Source: Ichthyophis bannanicus (lineage: Eukaryota > Chordata > Amphibia > Gymnophiona > Ichthyophiidae). From it: a stretch of DNA of 64,000 nucleotides. The position numbers and the translations under genes were made by a program. The stretch spans positions 19,531,080 through 19,595,079 of the forward strand of contig CM066033.1 of NCBI GenBank assembly GCA_033557465.1, read 5' to 3'. A model generated the notes under the pieces. It was not told where the DNA came from and did not search any database. It saw only the letters and a program-made list of their open reading frames with translations. Shown here piece after piece: positions 41,040 through 52,938 of the stretch; position 1 is the first letter of the stretch, and every line of letters begins with the position of its first letter.

Positions 41040-42640
41040 CCAGCTCAGCAGACACAGCCTCCACAAGGTCTTTGACTCCTTCCTAGAGAACCTAGTCATC
41101 CTACCTCTAAAAATTCCAGAGCCACTCAACATTCCAGGCAGACTCTGTTACTTTGCCAAGAGGTGGCAGCAGATAACATCAGAGCACTGGACTCTCTCCA
41201 TAGTGAAAGAGGGGTACAAACTCCATTTCCAAAGTATGCCCCCCCCCCTCCACTACTAGAGAGTTCAGTTCTCGGCCCCCCCCCCCTTCACCACTCTCTT
41301 GTATCAGGAAGTTACCTCACTCCTTACTCAGGGTGCGATAGAGGACGTACGTCTTTCTCAAGTCCTGGACTTTTACTCCCCCTACTTCCTTATACCAAAG
41401 AAAACAGGAAGGTAAAGGCCCCTACTGGACCTCAGGGAGTTAAACAAGTTTCTGTTCCGAGAGAAATTCAAAATGATCTCTCTCGGAACACTTCTCCCTT
41501 ACATCCAGAGTCAGGATTGGCTATGTTCTCTAGACCTAAAGGACGCATATACACACATCCTTATTGATGCAGAACACAGGAGGTTTCTTTGATTCCTCTT
41601 TCAGGGAAGACATTACCAGTACAGGGTTCTACCCTTTGTCCTGGCTTCTGCCCCAAGAGTCTTTACAAAATGCATGGTAGTAGTAACGGCATTTCTAAGG
41701 ATATTTGTCTTTCCCTACTTAGACGACTGGCTGATCCGAGCATCAACAGTTCCAGAGGCCAGATCTGCTCTTTCCTGCACAATGCAACTTCTTCAATATC
41801 TGGGATTGGTCATAAACCTCCCAAAATCCCATCTTACCCCTACTCAGTCCCGAGAGTTTATAGAAGCCCTTCTAGACATGCGGCAGTCAAGGGCTTTCCT
41901 GCCACAGCTTCGCTGTGCTCGAATAATTTAACTGTCTTCTCAAGCAGCCATGAAAACTGTCCTGACTGCTCGAGAAATGCTTCAGTTGCTCGGTCATATG
42001 GCGTCCACTGTACATGTGGTCCCCTATGCTCGACTACATATGCAAGCAGCCTAGTGGACCCTAGCTTCTCAGTGGACTCAGACGTCGTGTCATCTTGGGG
42101 ACAAAATCAGAAATTCAACATGCTTCATTTCGTCCCTTCAGTGGTGGCAATCGCTAGAAAACCTACTCGTAGGGTCACCTTTTCAGCAGCCACTGCGCCA
42201 AGCAACCTTGACGACGGATGCGTCCAAGTTGGGTTGGGGAGCTCATCTGGACAATCTCTCCCCTCAAGGTCTAGGCCCAGCAGGAGACTTGTCTTCATAT
42301 AAACCTACTAGAACTCAGAGCTATTTTCTATGCTCTTCGAGTATTGCAGAACTATCTGTGCTACAAGACAGTTTTTGTCCAGGTAGCCATGTTCTATGTG
42401 AACAAGCAGGGTGGAAGAGGTTCGCAGGCATTGTGCAATGAAGCTCTACACCTATGGTCCTTTGCAAGAGGCCTTCAGATTCACCTACTCGAGTTGTATC
42501 TCCCAGGCAAACAGAATCCTCCTAGCAGACAAATTCAGCTGAGTACTGCTGCCACACGAGTGGTCTCTTCATTCAGAGCAAATTGCTCGAATCTTTCTGG
42601 TCCGAGGAACTCCAGATATAGACCTATTTGCAAGTCCTCA
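41040..42640 (+). pseudogene. DIRS-B reverse transcriptase and RNase H
   Basis: Across three frames: SPYFLIPKKTG (about 41375), the LDLKDAYTHILID palm motif A (about 41540), HYQYRVLPFVLASAPRVFTK (about 41610), VFPYLDDWLIRAST with the catalytic YLDD (about 41710), VINLPKSHLTPTQ, then RNase H starting TTDASKLGWGAHLDNLSPQG (42208) and VNKQGG...HLLELYLPGKQN. Unlike DIRS-A, the YLDD box is intact, but frameshifts and stops are numerous. C-runs at 41238 and 41276 carry some of the indels. Confidence 0.85.
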
Positions 42641-43235
42641 GAATGCCAAACTTCCCAGATTCTGTTCCAGAATTCCTGCTCGGAACAGTCAGGCAATGGA
42701 CGCTTTCCACCTCCACTGGGTTCAGGACTTCCAATATGCCTACCGCCCATTCCCCTCATTCCCAAGACTCTTTTCAAACTTCAGAGAGACAAGGGCCATA
42801 TGATCCTCATAGCCCAAGCTGGCCACGACAGACGTGGTATCCACTGCGTCTACGTCTTTCTCAAGCTAAACCTCTGAAGTTGGGATATGCTCCAGATCTT
42901 CTATCCCAGGAGAACGGGACTCTTCTGCAACCCAACCCTCAGTCCTTGCACCTGATGGTGTGGCTGCTGAGAGCTTAGAACTATACGATATCAACCTTTC
43001 TCAACGGGTTAAGGATATCCTTTTGGCCTCCAGGAAACCTTCCACTAGGCGTGCTTACACTTTTAAGTGGAGAAGGTTCTCTATCTGGTGTTCAGAGAAA
43101 GAACTTAATCCTTTTTAGTTCCAGCAGAGGCGTTACTGGAGTATCTTCTCCACCTCTCATCCTCTGGACTTAAAACTAATTCAGTAAGGGCCCACCTTAG
43201 CGCCACTTCGGCTTTCCACACAGCCTTTGTTGAGA
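42641..43235 (+). pseudogene. DIRS-B tyrosine recombinase, N-terminal part only
   Basis: After a poorly conserved spacer, frames near 43120-43230 read VPAEALLEYLLHLSSSGLKTNSVRAHLSATSAFH, the SAM-like core-binding region of DIRS recombinases. The sequence is cut at 43236 by the endogenous retrovirus, and I do not find the catalytic half on the other side (after 49529), so the recombinase is lost or deleted. Confidence 0.65.
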
Positions 43236-43750
43236 TGAAGGGCTGCACTTCGCCCCCCCCCCCCCTCACCAGCAACACTGCAGGGCTCTTGGAGTAACAG
43301 AAAACCACACTCAAAGCAATGAGAAGGAAATCTAAGAGACAGCAATAAAATACCACACACTTCTATATAGATACACGAAAGCTTTGCGAAGAGAAACAAA
43401 TAGAAACAAGTTCTCTTTGTTTACTCTAACTATTAGCTATGGTTTACTTTATTTATAAAGCTTTTTTGGAGGATACAGCATAATTTCACTTTATTGTTCT
43501 ACGTCAGGTATTACGTATTCATCACATCATAGGTCACTTTCTAATCAGCATAGGTCAGTATGAGGAGACATACATGTATTCCAAGACATAACTGTTTACT
43601 GCTGACTGCTTGATATCTAGTAACCCTGAGACTGAATGGCTGGAGGACAAGCTGCCCCTTTTCTTATTTACAGGACTTGTACCTCTTCACCTTCTTAGTA
43701 AGCAAATATATGAAGTTTATTTCGAAGCAAAGTTCTGAACAAATTTAACT
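43236..43750 (-). repeat. ERV 3' LTR
   Basis: Matches 49015-49529 base for base over most of its length (differences near 43375, 43424, 43470 and 43722). Boundaries are set by where identity begins (TGAAGGGCTGCACTT) and ends (AACAAATTTAACT). Confidence 0.88.
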
Positions 43751-44506
43751 GTGATGTGATGATTCTAGAGGAGCATCTTGTTGAGGATTCACCTTCAATA
43801 AAGGGGAAACAGACAGGGCTGAGTGCAATCGTGCACAATAAGTTAAGATATCGCTGCGCAACAACTGGGGGTCTAGGATAACTGCCAAGGCATGTGGAGA
43901 AGTAGCTGGACATCCAATAACTATTTCATATGGTGTCAGACCTCCTCGAGTGCGCTGGGGGAAGTTACGCACCGCCATAAGGGCAAAAGGAAGGGCTTCT
44001 GTCCAATCTGTAGCCCAATCCTGTGTCATAGTGCGCAAGAAACCTTTGAGAGTCCTATTCATCCGCTCCACTTGGCCAGAGCTTTGCGGATGATAGGGTG
44101 TGTGTAGCTGTCTTTTTACACCAAACCAATTTTCGATATCCTCCCAGACACGTGCAATGAAGGCCGGACCCTGATCAGAAGAAAGAACAAAAGGTACACC
44201 CCAGACAGGAATAAACTGAGTGAGCAACAATTTTATGGCAACCCCAGCTGTCATACTGGTAGTGGGATAAGCCTCCACCCAACCAGAGAAAAGACAAGTG
44301 ATCACCAACAAATACCGCCTCCCTCCTCTGGCAGAGGGCAAATCAGTAAAATCAAGCTGCAAAATCAGAAATGGGCCAGAGGGTCTGGGAAGAGCAGCAG
44401 CAATCTTCAGAAGGGGCCCCACCCTGCCAGCCTGTAAACAATCCAAGCAAGCAGCATACACAGCCTGTGCCACAGAAACAAACTTCGGGTGATACCGCAA
44501 AGGCAT
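43745..44506 (-). pseudogene. ERV integrase
   Basis: The zinc-binding HHCC motif spans the frame change: its histidines lie at the end of the pol frame near 44530 and its cysteines in ACLDCLQ of this frame. The catalytic core shows Asp in LQLDFTDLP, Asp in LSSDQGPAF and Glu in SGQVERMNRTL, the D,D-35-E triad. It ends in a C-terminal region before the LTR at 43750. The triad is complete, but the frame is separated from RT by an indel around 44500. Confidence 0.87.
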
Positions 44507-47069
44507 GAGTCATGGCTGCAGCGGATATGTGAAATTTATGATGCAGGAACAGAGCAAGTGGAAACAAAAGAGAGTCAGGGCAAATGAGTAGGTGCTCCTT
44601 CTTCCAGTAGCCCTGAGTATCACAGGATGCACCCCATGAAGTCCATAGAGTTTTGGTTTCAAGGGAAGTGTCTTGATACTGCTGTAAAAGAGAGGACAGG
44701 GAGAACAAAGTCATGTTAGAAGGCTTTAAATACAGCAGCGTTGGTGATACTAATGCCTGAAGAGCAGCCTTCCGAGCTTCTTGGTCTGCAAAACGATTGC
44801 CCTTTGAAACTAAATCACCAGCAGAGGAATGTCCTTTACATTTCAAAACTGCAACTTGTGCTGGCAAAAGAACGGCTTGTAACAGGCAGTGAATGTGTTC
44901 AGCATGTTTAATTGGTTTATTAGCAGAAGTTAAAAATCCTCGTTGTAACCAAATATTGCCAAAATCCCATAGCACACTCATTGCATAGGAGCTATCTGAA
45001 TATATATTTGCTAGAAGATATCTAGAGAGTTCAAGAGCACGTGTCAATGCAAAAACTTCTGCTAACTGAGCACTAGGAAATGGCAGGGAAGCTGATTCAA
45101 CCACGTCATCAATTGTGGTTACTGCATAGCCCACACAAAGTTTTCCCATTTCATCTCGGAAAGCTGAACCATCCACAAATAAGGTTACATCCGGGGCTGG
45201 CAGGGATACAGGTGAGAGATCAGGTCTAGCATGGGAAGAAGTTAAAATACTTTGAAAACAATCATGGGACCCATCCTCCTCCACCAGATCTGCCAAAGGA
45301 GCCAGGAGCATAGATGGATTGCATATGGACGTAGTACATATTTTTACATGAGACTGAGAAATTATCAATTCAAGAGTCAATAAACGTGTGGAAGATAAGG
45401 GTTGAGTTTTAGTTAAATGGAGCAACCTAGAAACGGAATGTGCCACATATACCTCAAGAGGGTGCTGTAACACTAAAAAATCAGTAATTTCAATTGCAAA
45501 TGCCACCGATATTAGACTGTGCAAGCATGGAGGAAGTCCCAAAGTCACTGAATCAAACCACTTTGAAAAATATCCTATCGGCTTGCGACCAGTTGGAAAT
45601 GCTTGCAAAAGCACACAGGTGGCAGATATGGCTGAACTAGCCACATACAATTTGAATGTTAAAGAATAGTCTGGAAAGGACAAGCATGGGGCAGTGCTTA
45701 GTGCAGTCTTTAAATTTACAAAAGCTTTCCACTGTGATAACGTAGGTATAATGAGACCCTGTGGACCCTCTTTCCCAATTAACGCATAAAGCGGAGCTGT
45801 AAGGTCTGAAAAATTAGCTATCCACTGTTTACAGAAAATCAACAATCCCAGAAATCTACGTAACAACACTGGTGTCGCTGGAAAGGACAATGATAAAATA
45901 GGTTTCAATCTGGCAGAAGTAATTTCATGACCAGCTGGAGTTAGAACACCACCCAGAAAAATAACATTTTGAGATACAAATTGCAATTTAGACAAATTAA
46001 CTTTCAGTCCTAATTTGGCAATATGAGCTAATAACGACAAAGAGTCTGATAGACAAATCTCATAACTTGGTGAACACAAAAGCAAATCATCCACATATTG
46101 AATTAAAGAGGATTGGTCAAGCTTCACATCTAATAATGCAGTTCTTAGAGCCTGCGAAAAGTACACAGGACTGTCCGTGTAGCCCTGGCATAGCGTAGTC
46201 CATGTATACTGCTGATTGTCAAAATGAAAAGCAAATAAAAATTGGTTTTCTTTGCTAATTTTCACTGAAAAATAAGCAGAACTCAAATCTACAACAGAAA
46301 ACCACGTAGTTTTTGGAGGTACCTGTGTCCAGATATCATGTGGATTAGGTACCAAGGGAAAGATTGGCAAAATTACCTTGTTAACAGCTCGCAGATCTTG
46401 CACAAATCGATACGTCTTGCCATCAGCTTTCAGTACAGGAAGAATTGGAGTATTACACGGCGACGTAGTAGGATAGATGACACCTTGCATCTGTAAATCT
46501 TCAATTACCGGTCGAATTCCATCTATAGCAGCTGCTGATAGTGGATACTGTTTGAGTCTAGGAAGTTGTACTCCAGGTTTTACGGTAATCTTCACAGGAG
46601 GAATTGAAAGGCATCCGACATTTGATCCTGGGACTGCCCACAGAGTAGATGGAAGTCTTCCGAGATCAGGGTGAATAGCTGTGACATCCACAGGGGGCTG
46701 CACTTCAGAGAGAGAATACAACTGAAAATGTAACTTTCCACTCATCCAGGATAAAGTTGCATGATGTGAAGCCAGGAAATCACGACCCAAAAGATTCACT
46801 GGTAATGTGTCTCCTACCAGAAAGTTATTAGGGTATACAGTCTCTCCAATCTGCAAAGGCAAAGCTTCAAGTTTACGGTGAGGAATTATCTTACCTTCAA
46901 TGCCTTCACAATGCACTATTGGAGCTTGTGCTAGCTGAGTTTGATAAACTTCAGGCAGATCCTGTAGACGCAGCGCAGATGTAGTAGCTCCCGAATCAAT
47001 GATGAATTTCACAGTAGAGCCTCCCAGTTTAGCTTCTAACTCACCCTGAGAGGTTACATTCAGATTCAA
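44507..47069 (-). CDS. ERV protease-reverse transcriptase-RNase H
   Basis: An open frame of 905 codons (47069-44352), of which the last 50 or so are out of frame with the true integrase. Protease: active-site Asp25 in IIDSGATTS and LLGRDFL. RT: motif A near VVDLSSAYFSV and catalytic YVDD at residues 325-328 (bases 46097-46086). RNase H: Asp in LFVDGSAF, Glu in AEVFALTRALE, Asp in YSDSSYA, and a late RFADQEARKAA Asp. The catalytic residues of protease and RT are all visible. It follows the gag/nucleocapsid frame in phase after one TGA. Confidence 0.9.
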
Positions 47070-47075
47070 TAATAG

Positions 47076-47510
47076 TCATGCATCCCAAGAATCACAGTCT
47101 TCTGGGTTAGAAAAACATTGATATACAGGAGTAAACTCAGCAGGTGGGGGAGGAAGGCACGCAGCTCTCTGGCCATCCAAATTCCGATTCTGTGGACAGT
47201 CTCGCTGTAAATGGCCACACTCACCACATGTATAACAAGCACGCATTCCTCTAGCTTGTCCATGCCCTCGCTGAGAATAGTTTCCTCTGAACCGGTCTCT
47301 CCCCCGCCCCCTTCCCAGGGCTGGATGCATAGAAGCAATTTGTAAATTAAGCAGTTTAGTTTTCTTTACATCTAATCTGGTTTGTTGTTCCTGCAATTCC
47401 TTGAGATATTTCAATTCACTGTACCGTGCACCCTCCAAAATTGCATCAGCTGATCTAGCAGGCCAATCTATTATTGAAGTTTCCAAAATTTCTTTTATTC
47501 TTGGAATCAA
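47076..47510 (-). CDS. ERV nucleocapsid end of gag, with terminal TGA
   Basis: A 144-codon frame with an Arg/Gly-rich stretch (GRGRGRDRFRGN) and one zinc knuckle CYTCGECGHLQRDC (CX2CX4HX4C). It is the C-terminal part of Gag but lies one frame away from the upstream gag frame. It ends in TGA (47078-47076) followed by CTA, with pol continuing in the same frame. Confidence 0.85.
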   Translation of the reverse strand: MIPRIKEILETSIIDWPARSADAILEGARYSELKYLKELQEQQTRLDVKKTKLLNLQIASMHPALGRGRGRDRFRGNYSQRGHGQARGMRACYTCGECGHLQRDCPQNRNLDGQRAACLPPPPAEFTPVYQCFSNPEDCDSWDA

Positions 47511-48934
47511 AAACCATTTACAAAAATGTTAGTAAATCCTGAAGGTGTATCTTCTGTCTTGCCAGAATAATCCTTAAATGCTAGCATACACCTAGTGTGA
47601 AAAGCTGTAACCTTCTCACCCCTTTCCTGTGTTAAAGAAGTGAGTTTTGACCAATCCTTCACAGGCTTACATACTGTTTTAAGAGATTCTAACAATTTTT
47701 CTCTACATAGAACAAAGCTATCTCTTTGTGTCTGTTCTTGAAGATCTGTCTGTGGCCATACCCAATTATCATCTCTAATTGGATGAGTTACCTTATGCAA
47801 ATCAGCTGGATTAATGAAAACAGATCTAAGCAGATTATCTAGATCTGCCCAAGTAGGATTATAATTAATTATTTGAGACCATAAGGACACAAATCTACCT
47901 GAATTTTCCCTGTAATCAGGAAAGGTTTTAGCCAAATCAAATACTTCTTTAGGACTCCAATTTGCAGGTACAGTCATTGCACCTGTAGGTCCTGTTGGAT
48001 ATACACGAAAAGGATATGCAGGTACTATATCTTCTCCTACAGGTTTTGTAGTTACAGAACATGGATCATTATGTTGGTGTAAAACAGTCTGAAGGAAACT
48101 TATATCACCATATAATTGATCACATTTCTCCTTATAGGTTAAAAAATGCTTATCCAGCTCTTTCTCAATATTATCAATAGGTTTACTAGAAATACCCAAT
48201 TCCTTTGTAGCAGAAATATTATTCCTTACTATTCCCTTTAAGGTTTCTATCATATGTACAATACTTTCTATCTCACGGCTAAGAAGTGTATTCACTTCTC
48301 TAAGCTGAGAAATATTACAATTACTGAAATCTTCAATCTTTGCATCTCCCAATATCTTCTGTTTATTCCTTATCTCTTCTCTTAGTTCAGCTGCACGAGT
48401 GATCCTCCCCCTTTCAGAAGTTACATGACTCTCAGAAAAAACAGGGGGAGACGATGGGGATGCACTCGGGACTATTCCAGCTCCACTTACCAATGCAGCC
48501 ACATCTGCATCATATTCTGGAGAAAGAACAGCTGGGAATTTCCCTGCCCGTTCATTATCATTCTCTTGTGATTCACTCGCTTTACCAGCTCCAGCATTCT
48601 TCAACACAAACAAATCATTTTTCGTATCATGTGCCATTCGTTGCCACCAATTAAACACTAGCCCTTCACGGGCATCACATAATTTATGTTTAGCCTGCAA
48701 AGCACATTTCAGATAACGAAGTTTATCTATAGAAAAAGTTCCCTCCAAAGGAAACTGTAAAAGCACATTATCATTAGTCACTGCATGTCAGTGTACAGTA
48801 TAATTAGTAGCCATATCCCCATACTTCTCATGCATACAATAAGAAGGGCTACCTTTCTGAACAGCTAAAACCTTAGCTTTGTCATGCCATTCACGCAACT
48901 GAGATAAATCCTGTCTACCCAACAGATTACCCAT
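47507..48934 (-). pseudogene. ERV gag (matrix-capsid), one stop and one frame change
   Basis: The likely start is ATG at 48934, giving MGNLLGRQ, a fitting N-myristoylation signal for a matrix protein. An in-frame TGA at 48790-48788 interrupts it; the frame then stays open from 48787 to 47507. Capsid-like text includes the segment around WSPKEVFDLAKTFPDYRENSGRF and TAFHTRCMLAFKDYSG. A Ser/Pro-rich linker and a predicted coiled segment lie between. The frame ends at 47507 where an A-run has lost a base relative to the nucleocapsid frame. Confidence 0.83.
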
Positions 48935-48994
48935 TGCTGTCACCATACAATACTCACAAACACCTTCTGCCCTTGCCAGGAATGGAGAAATCTG

Positions 48995-49012
48995 TAGACC
49001 GGCACGGCACCA
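48995..49012 (-). other. ERV primer-binding site
   Basis: Two bases after the 5' LTR the minus strand reads TGGTGCCGTGCCGGTCTA. The first ten bases match the complement of the 3' end of tRNA-His (CACGGCACCA). The remainder diverges. Confidence 0.55.
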
Positions 49013-49014
49013 AC

Positions 49015-49529
49015 TGAAGGGCTGCACTTGGCCCCCCCCCCCCCACCAGCAACACTGCAGGGCTCTTGGAGTAACAGAAAACCACACTCAAAGCAATGAG
49101 AAGGAAATCTAAGAGACAGCAATAAAATACCACACACTTCTATATACGAGTAGATACACCAAAGCTTTGCGGAGGGAAACAAATAGAAACAAGTTCTCTT
49201 TGTTTACTCTATTAGCTATGGTTTACTTTATTTATAAGGCTCTTTTGGAGGATACAGCATAATTTCATTTTATTGTTCTACGTCAGGTATTACGTATTCA
49301 TCACATCATAGGTCACTTTCTAATCAGCATAGGTCAGTATGAGGAGACATACATGTATTCCAAGACATAACTGTTTACTGCTGACTGCTTGATATCTAGT
49401 AACCCTGAGACTGAATGGCTAGAGGACAAGCTGCCCCTTTTCTTATTTACAGGACTTGTACCTCTTCACCTACTTAGTAAGCAAATATATGAAGTTTATT
49501 TCTAAGCAAAGTTCTGAACAAATGTAACT
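49015..49529 (-). repeat. ERV 5' LTR
   Basis: 515 bp, near-identical to 43236-43750. On the minus strand a TATA-like TTATAAATAAA lies around 49236-49226. Confidence 0.88.
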
Positions 49530-50060
49530 CTTTCTCAGGTTTTCTTAGACAGTCTGGTTGTGTACACCGCCCTGTACAGACTAGCTTACTTTCACGAGAG
49601 ATAAGGGAAGGGGAAAGCCAATGGGACAAACTGAAAGGAACTGGGAAAAGGGTAACAGATCTTTATGTTAAGAAAGTAAAGAAAGGGAAAAGGAAATCAT
49701 TTTGGGTCTGCAAGGAGGTGGCTGACAAAATAAGAGCTAAAGGGCTTTGCGTTCGCAAAGTACAAAGCATCACATAAGAACTGCAGCAAAGTGGACGTCC
49801 TTGAGAGAGCAGGCAAAATGAGATGTGATCTACAAAAACTAGAAGACTGGCTGAATACATGCAGCTGATCTGTATGTAATAGGAAGACGTGCAGAGTGAG
49901 GCACTTGGGGTGCAGAAACCATGGGGAAGGGAACCTGCACTGTGCAGAAGGGAATGAACATGCTTAAAAAATCAAAGGCAGGTCCTTCCCTAGCAACCCT
50001 ACTGGGCAGTGTGGATGGATCATACCAGTCTCTTCCCTTCCCTTCCCTTCCCTGCCCTCC
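49530..50060 (+). repeat. Diverged CR1-like LINE 3' remnant
   Basis: Short frame pieces recall the CR1 RT C-terminal half (KMRCDLQKLEDWLNTCS, then CRVRHLG), and near 49990 the text CCCTACTGGGCAGTGTGGATGG resembles CR1/L2-type 3' ends. It ends in a pyrimidine run (CTTCCCTTCC). Too decayed for a firm family call. Confidence 0.4.
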
Positions 50061-50718
50061 TCCTCCCAAGTGCCCAACTTATCTCATTCCCTTAAATTCC
50101 TTCTCCCTCCTCCAGCATGTCTTCCTTTCCCCTTGCCAGGCCCATTCCCTCCCCTTATCTGTTGCTGGTGCCTCCACTCTCTCTCTCTACCTGGCCACAC
50201 TCCAGTCCTAGAAGCCAGTGCCCGTGGCATGGGGCCTTTGTCCATGAGCACTCAAGGCCCTTCTACTTTGCAGCCCCTCTGATGCAAACTTCCTGGTGAA
50301 TGGGTGGGGACATGCAGCCATGCTGAGGGCTTTTAAATGTCCTTTTCTGCTATTCCAGTATTGCACCAGCCACGTCACCGCCATCCCCATTAATAAGGAC
50401 ATGGGTCATAAACAGAGGAAAATCTCAATAAATTGGGGATGTCTGGTAACCTTACTAAAATGAGTGGGAAAAGCACACAGAATCCACCCTGACTAATACT
50501 GGCAGAAATAAAGCACATCGGGGGTAACCTGTATGGAATGACAGCCAGTTGCATCTCTAAATAGCAGACATTTGATCAGGGCCAGCCCAAGCATCAACTA
50601 AACTAGGAAGTTGCCTAGGATGGCAATTTCAGAGGGGGGGGGGGGGCGGCAGCAAAGAACAGAGCAATCAAAGCTAAACAATAGATTTTGACAGTCAGGG
50701 GGAGCGTAAAACATAAGG
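50061..50718. other. Intergenic, nothing recognised
   Basis: Pyrimidine-rich to about 50250, then ordinary sequence with a G-run at 50634-50647. No gene or repeat recognised. Confidence 0.4.
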
Positions 50719-50895
50719 CAGGGGTCTCCAGCTCCAGTCCTGGAGGTTTTCAGTATGCTCCTAATGAATATGCATGAGATATATTTGCACACACTGCCCC
50801 CAATATATTCAGATTTATCTCATGCATATTCATTATGGATATCCTGAAAACCTGACTGGTTTGGTGCCCTCCAGGACCAAAGTTGAAGACCTCTG
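50719..50895. mobile_element. hAT-type MITE, second copy
   Basis: 177 bp with ends CAGGGGTCTCCA and GAAGACCTCTG. Flanks ACATAAGG (50711-50718) and GCTTAAGG (50896-50903) share five terminal bases. The internal ATTCATTATGGATATCCTGAAAACCTG is shared with the copy at 32032. Confidence 0.72.
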
Positions 50896-50984
50896 GCTTA
50901 AGGTTTACTTAGGATGTCAGCACCATGAACATCTCTGGGGCTGGCCCTACAGACGATGGCATCGGGGCTCCAAAAAGCATTGGA

Positions 50985-51612
50985 AACGTCAACCCTGTAA
51001 AGAACTGCAGTCCTGCTTCAGAAAGAACTTCACAGACTTCAGCTCCTTCAGAATACCGCTGCTCGTCTCCTCACCTTTTCATCCCGTTATGACTATGTTT
51101 CTCCTCTCCTGGTTGGCCTCTGTACACTTTCGGATTCATTCATTTTCATTTTTGTTCACCGTGCCATCCATTCTGTCACACCTCAGTATCTAGCCAATCT
51201 CCTACATTATTACAACCCCCACCGCCTCCTCTACTCTATTCACAATTTCCACCTGGTCCTTCCCTCCCCCACCCAAGCTCGTCTAGAGCACACTTGCTCC
51301 TTTGCTTTCTTCTTCCTTGGTCCCTCCCTGTGGAAGTCCCTGCCCCTTTCTCTCCATGCTGAACCTTCCTATGCTAGGTTCAAAACTGCGTTGAAGACTC
51401 AACTTTTTCACCTGGCCTTTGACCCTCCCACTACTGTCCTCTGACTGTTCCCTATGACTCTCATTCTACCTTCCTCTTCTTCCTATCCTGCTGTTCTCCT
51501 CTTTCCTATCATTTATTGGTGTTCCTTTTCTGTTTCTGAGTAACCTCTGTATTTATTTTACACCGCTTATTGCTTCGGCTAAGCGGTATATCAAATTTCC
51601 GAATAAAGATAA
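50985..51612 (+). pseudogene. L2-type LINE RT C-terminus and 3' end
   Basis: The frame reads LLQNTAARLLT, then VHRAIHSVTPQYLANLL, CSFAFFFLGPSLWKSLPLSL and ARFKTALKTQLFHLAF, the C-terminal pattern of L2-clade RTs. The 3' end has a perfect 8-bp stem (ACCGCTTA 51562-51569, TAAGCGGT 51580-51587) and GAATAAAGATAAAG. It is 5'-truncated and a little decayed. Confidence 0.8.
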
Positions 51613-51968
51613 AGAGGGCTGAGAAGAGGGGTGGAAGACATGGGTAAGAGGGGGCTTAGTGTGGGGTTGCATTAAGCCATTCTTGATGCATCTATTCCAA
51701 GGTGATGGATCTGAGTTGGGCTGAGTGGAAGGGGCACTTTTGTCTTGATTTGCCTCATTCACTGTGTTATTAAGCGCCCAAAGATTTATTTCTCCATTTT
51801 TGGAAATTACAGCAACTTGACAAAAACGAATATCAGAAATAAAATCCCCAGGGATTAAGGAAAAAGTAAGAAATGAGAGTATGGGAGGGGGGCAGAGGGA
51901 CAGAGCAGAATCAGGCAGGTGGATTGGTGCCCTCAGTACAGTGGAATGATCTGTATGATAAAGAATGA

Positions 51969-51985
51969 CCACAAGAGGGTAGCAG
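51969..51985 (+). promoter_or_regulatory. Weak CTCF-like motif
   Basis: CCACAAGAGGGTAGCAG resembles the CTCF core CCASYAGRKGGCRS with one key mismatch (T for C). Confidence 0.3.
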
Positions 51986-52938
51986 TGAGCATGTTGCGCT
52001 ACACATCTCCTATTTATTTATTTGGTTTTATGCCACACCATTACATAGTGCCCTCTTGGGGTGGATTGTCAGTTTAATGTGATGGAAAATGAACAGAGAT
52101 ACCGAGAGGAAACCTTGGGGAAGAAAGGGATTTAAATGACAATATTGGTCTTATTAAATCCACCACCCAGCACTTGGATAACTGAAGCTTTAAGAACTTC
52201 TGGATAGATGTACCATTGAGTCCAAGATACTATCAGCCCTCATGCTATTGATTTTATATTTTATTTGTTTACATTTTCTAAAGAGGGAAATGGTTCTTTT
52301 ATTTCATTTGATTTAGCTCAGACCATTGCAGTTCATTCAAGATGAGTTACATTCAGGTACAGTCGGCATTTCCCTGTCCCCAGAGGGCATACAATCTAAG
52401 ATTATATTTAATAATCATACATAGAAGCAATTTGCCCATTAAAGAAACCATGTCTTCCAAAAATGTAATTGTAGCAAAATCAGAAAAAGTGTGTAGAATT
52501 CTGATTAATGTACCTTTAAGTGTCCATGTATATGTGGAACTGGAATCACAAAACCTCCTGTAGTTCTGAAACGGCCATTTTAATTCAACTTTTAGAGCAA
52601 AGCCAGAGATTTGTAGGAATTATTATAAGACAGCAATTTTTGCATTTAACACTGAGGCCATATGTTCCCTCCTTCGTGTTCATGCCTCTGAGGAGTATCA
52701 ATGAAGTCCCTTGGTGTTAGGCAGATTTCCGTTTTGAAGGTTTTCTACAAGGGCAGAGCCCTCACTTGTAGTTAGAAGGAGGGGCAGAAAAGAAGTGTGC
52801 TTGAGACAGTAGCTCCATTTTATTCACTATCTGAAAATTTATTCTATAATAAAATTGTGCTTAGCCCGAAAACCTGTGGCTTCACAAGTTTAAAAAGCCT
52901 TATGGTAAACCAAGAAGTGTCTGTAATACTATCAATGG

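Larger units (their letters stand above)
43236..49529 (-). mobile_element. Env-less endogenous retrovirus (class-I-like), minus strand
   Basis: 6.3 kb flanked by two 515-bp LTRs of high identity. In transcription order (right to left): 5' LTR, primer-binding site, gag, nucleocapsid, protease-RT-RNase H, integrase, 3' LTR. The integrase frame ends at the LTR, leaving no room for env. The element sits in DIRS-B. Lesions visible: an in-frame stop in gag, a frame change before nucleocapsid, and another before integrase. High LTR identity and few lesions suggest a fairly recent insertion. I see no clear target duplication. Gag and pol share a frame separated by one TGA, a gamma/epsilon-type arrangement. 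Confidence 0.88.

Noticed and set aside
43236..43750. Retroviral env
   Set aside because: I looked for it between integrase and the 3' LTR; the integrase frame abuts the LTR, so there is no space.
49530..50060. Continuation of DIRS-B after the retrovirus
   Set aside because: The expected recombinase catalytic motifs are absent and the sequence reads more like a CR1 remnant.
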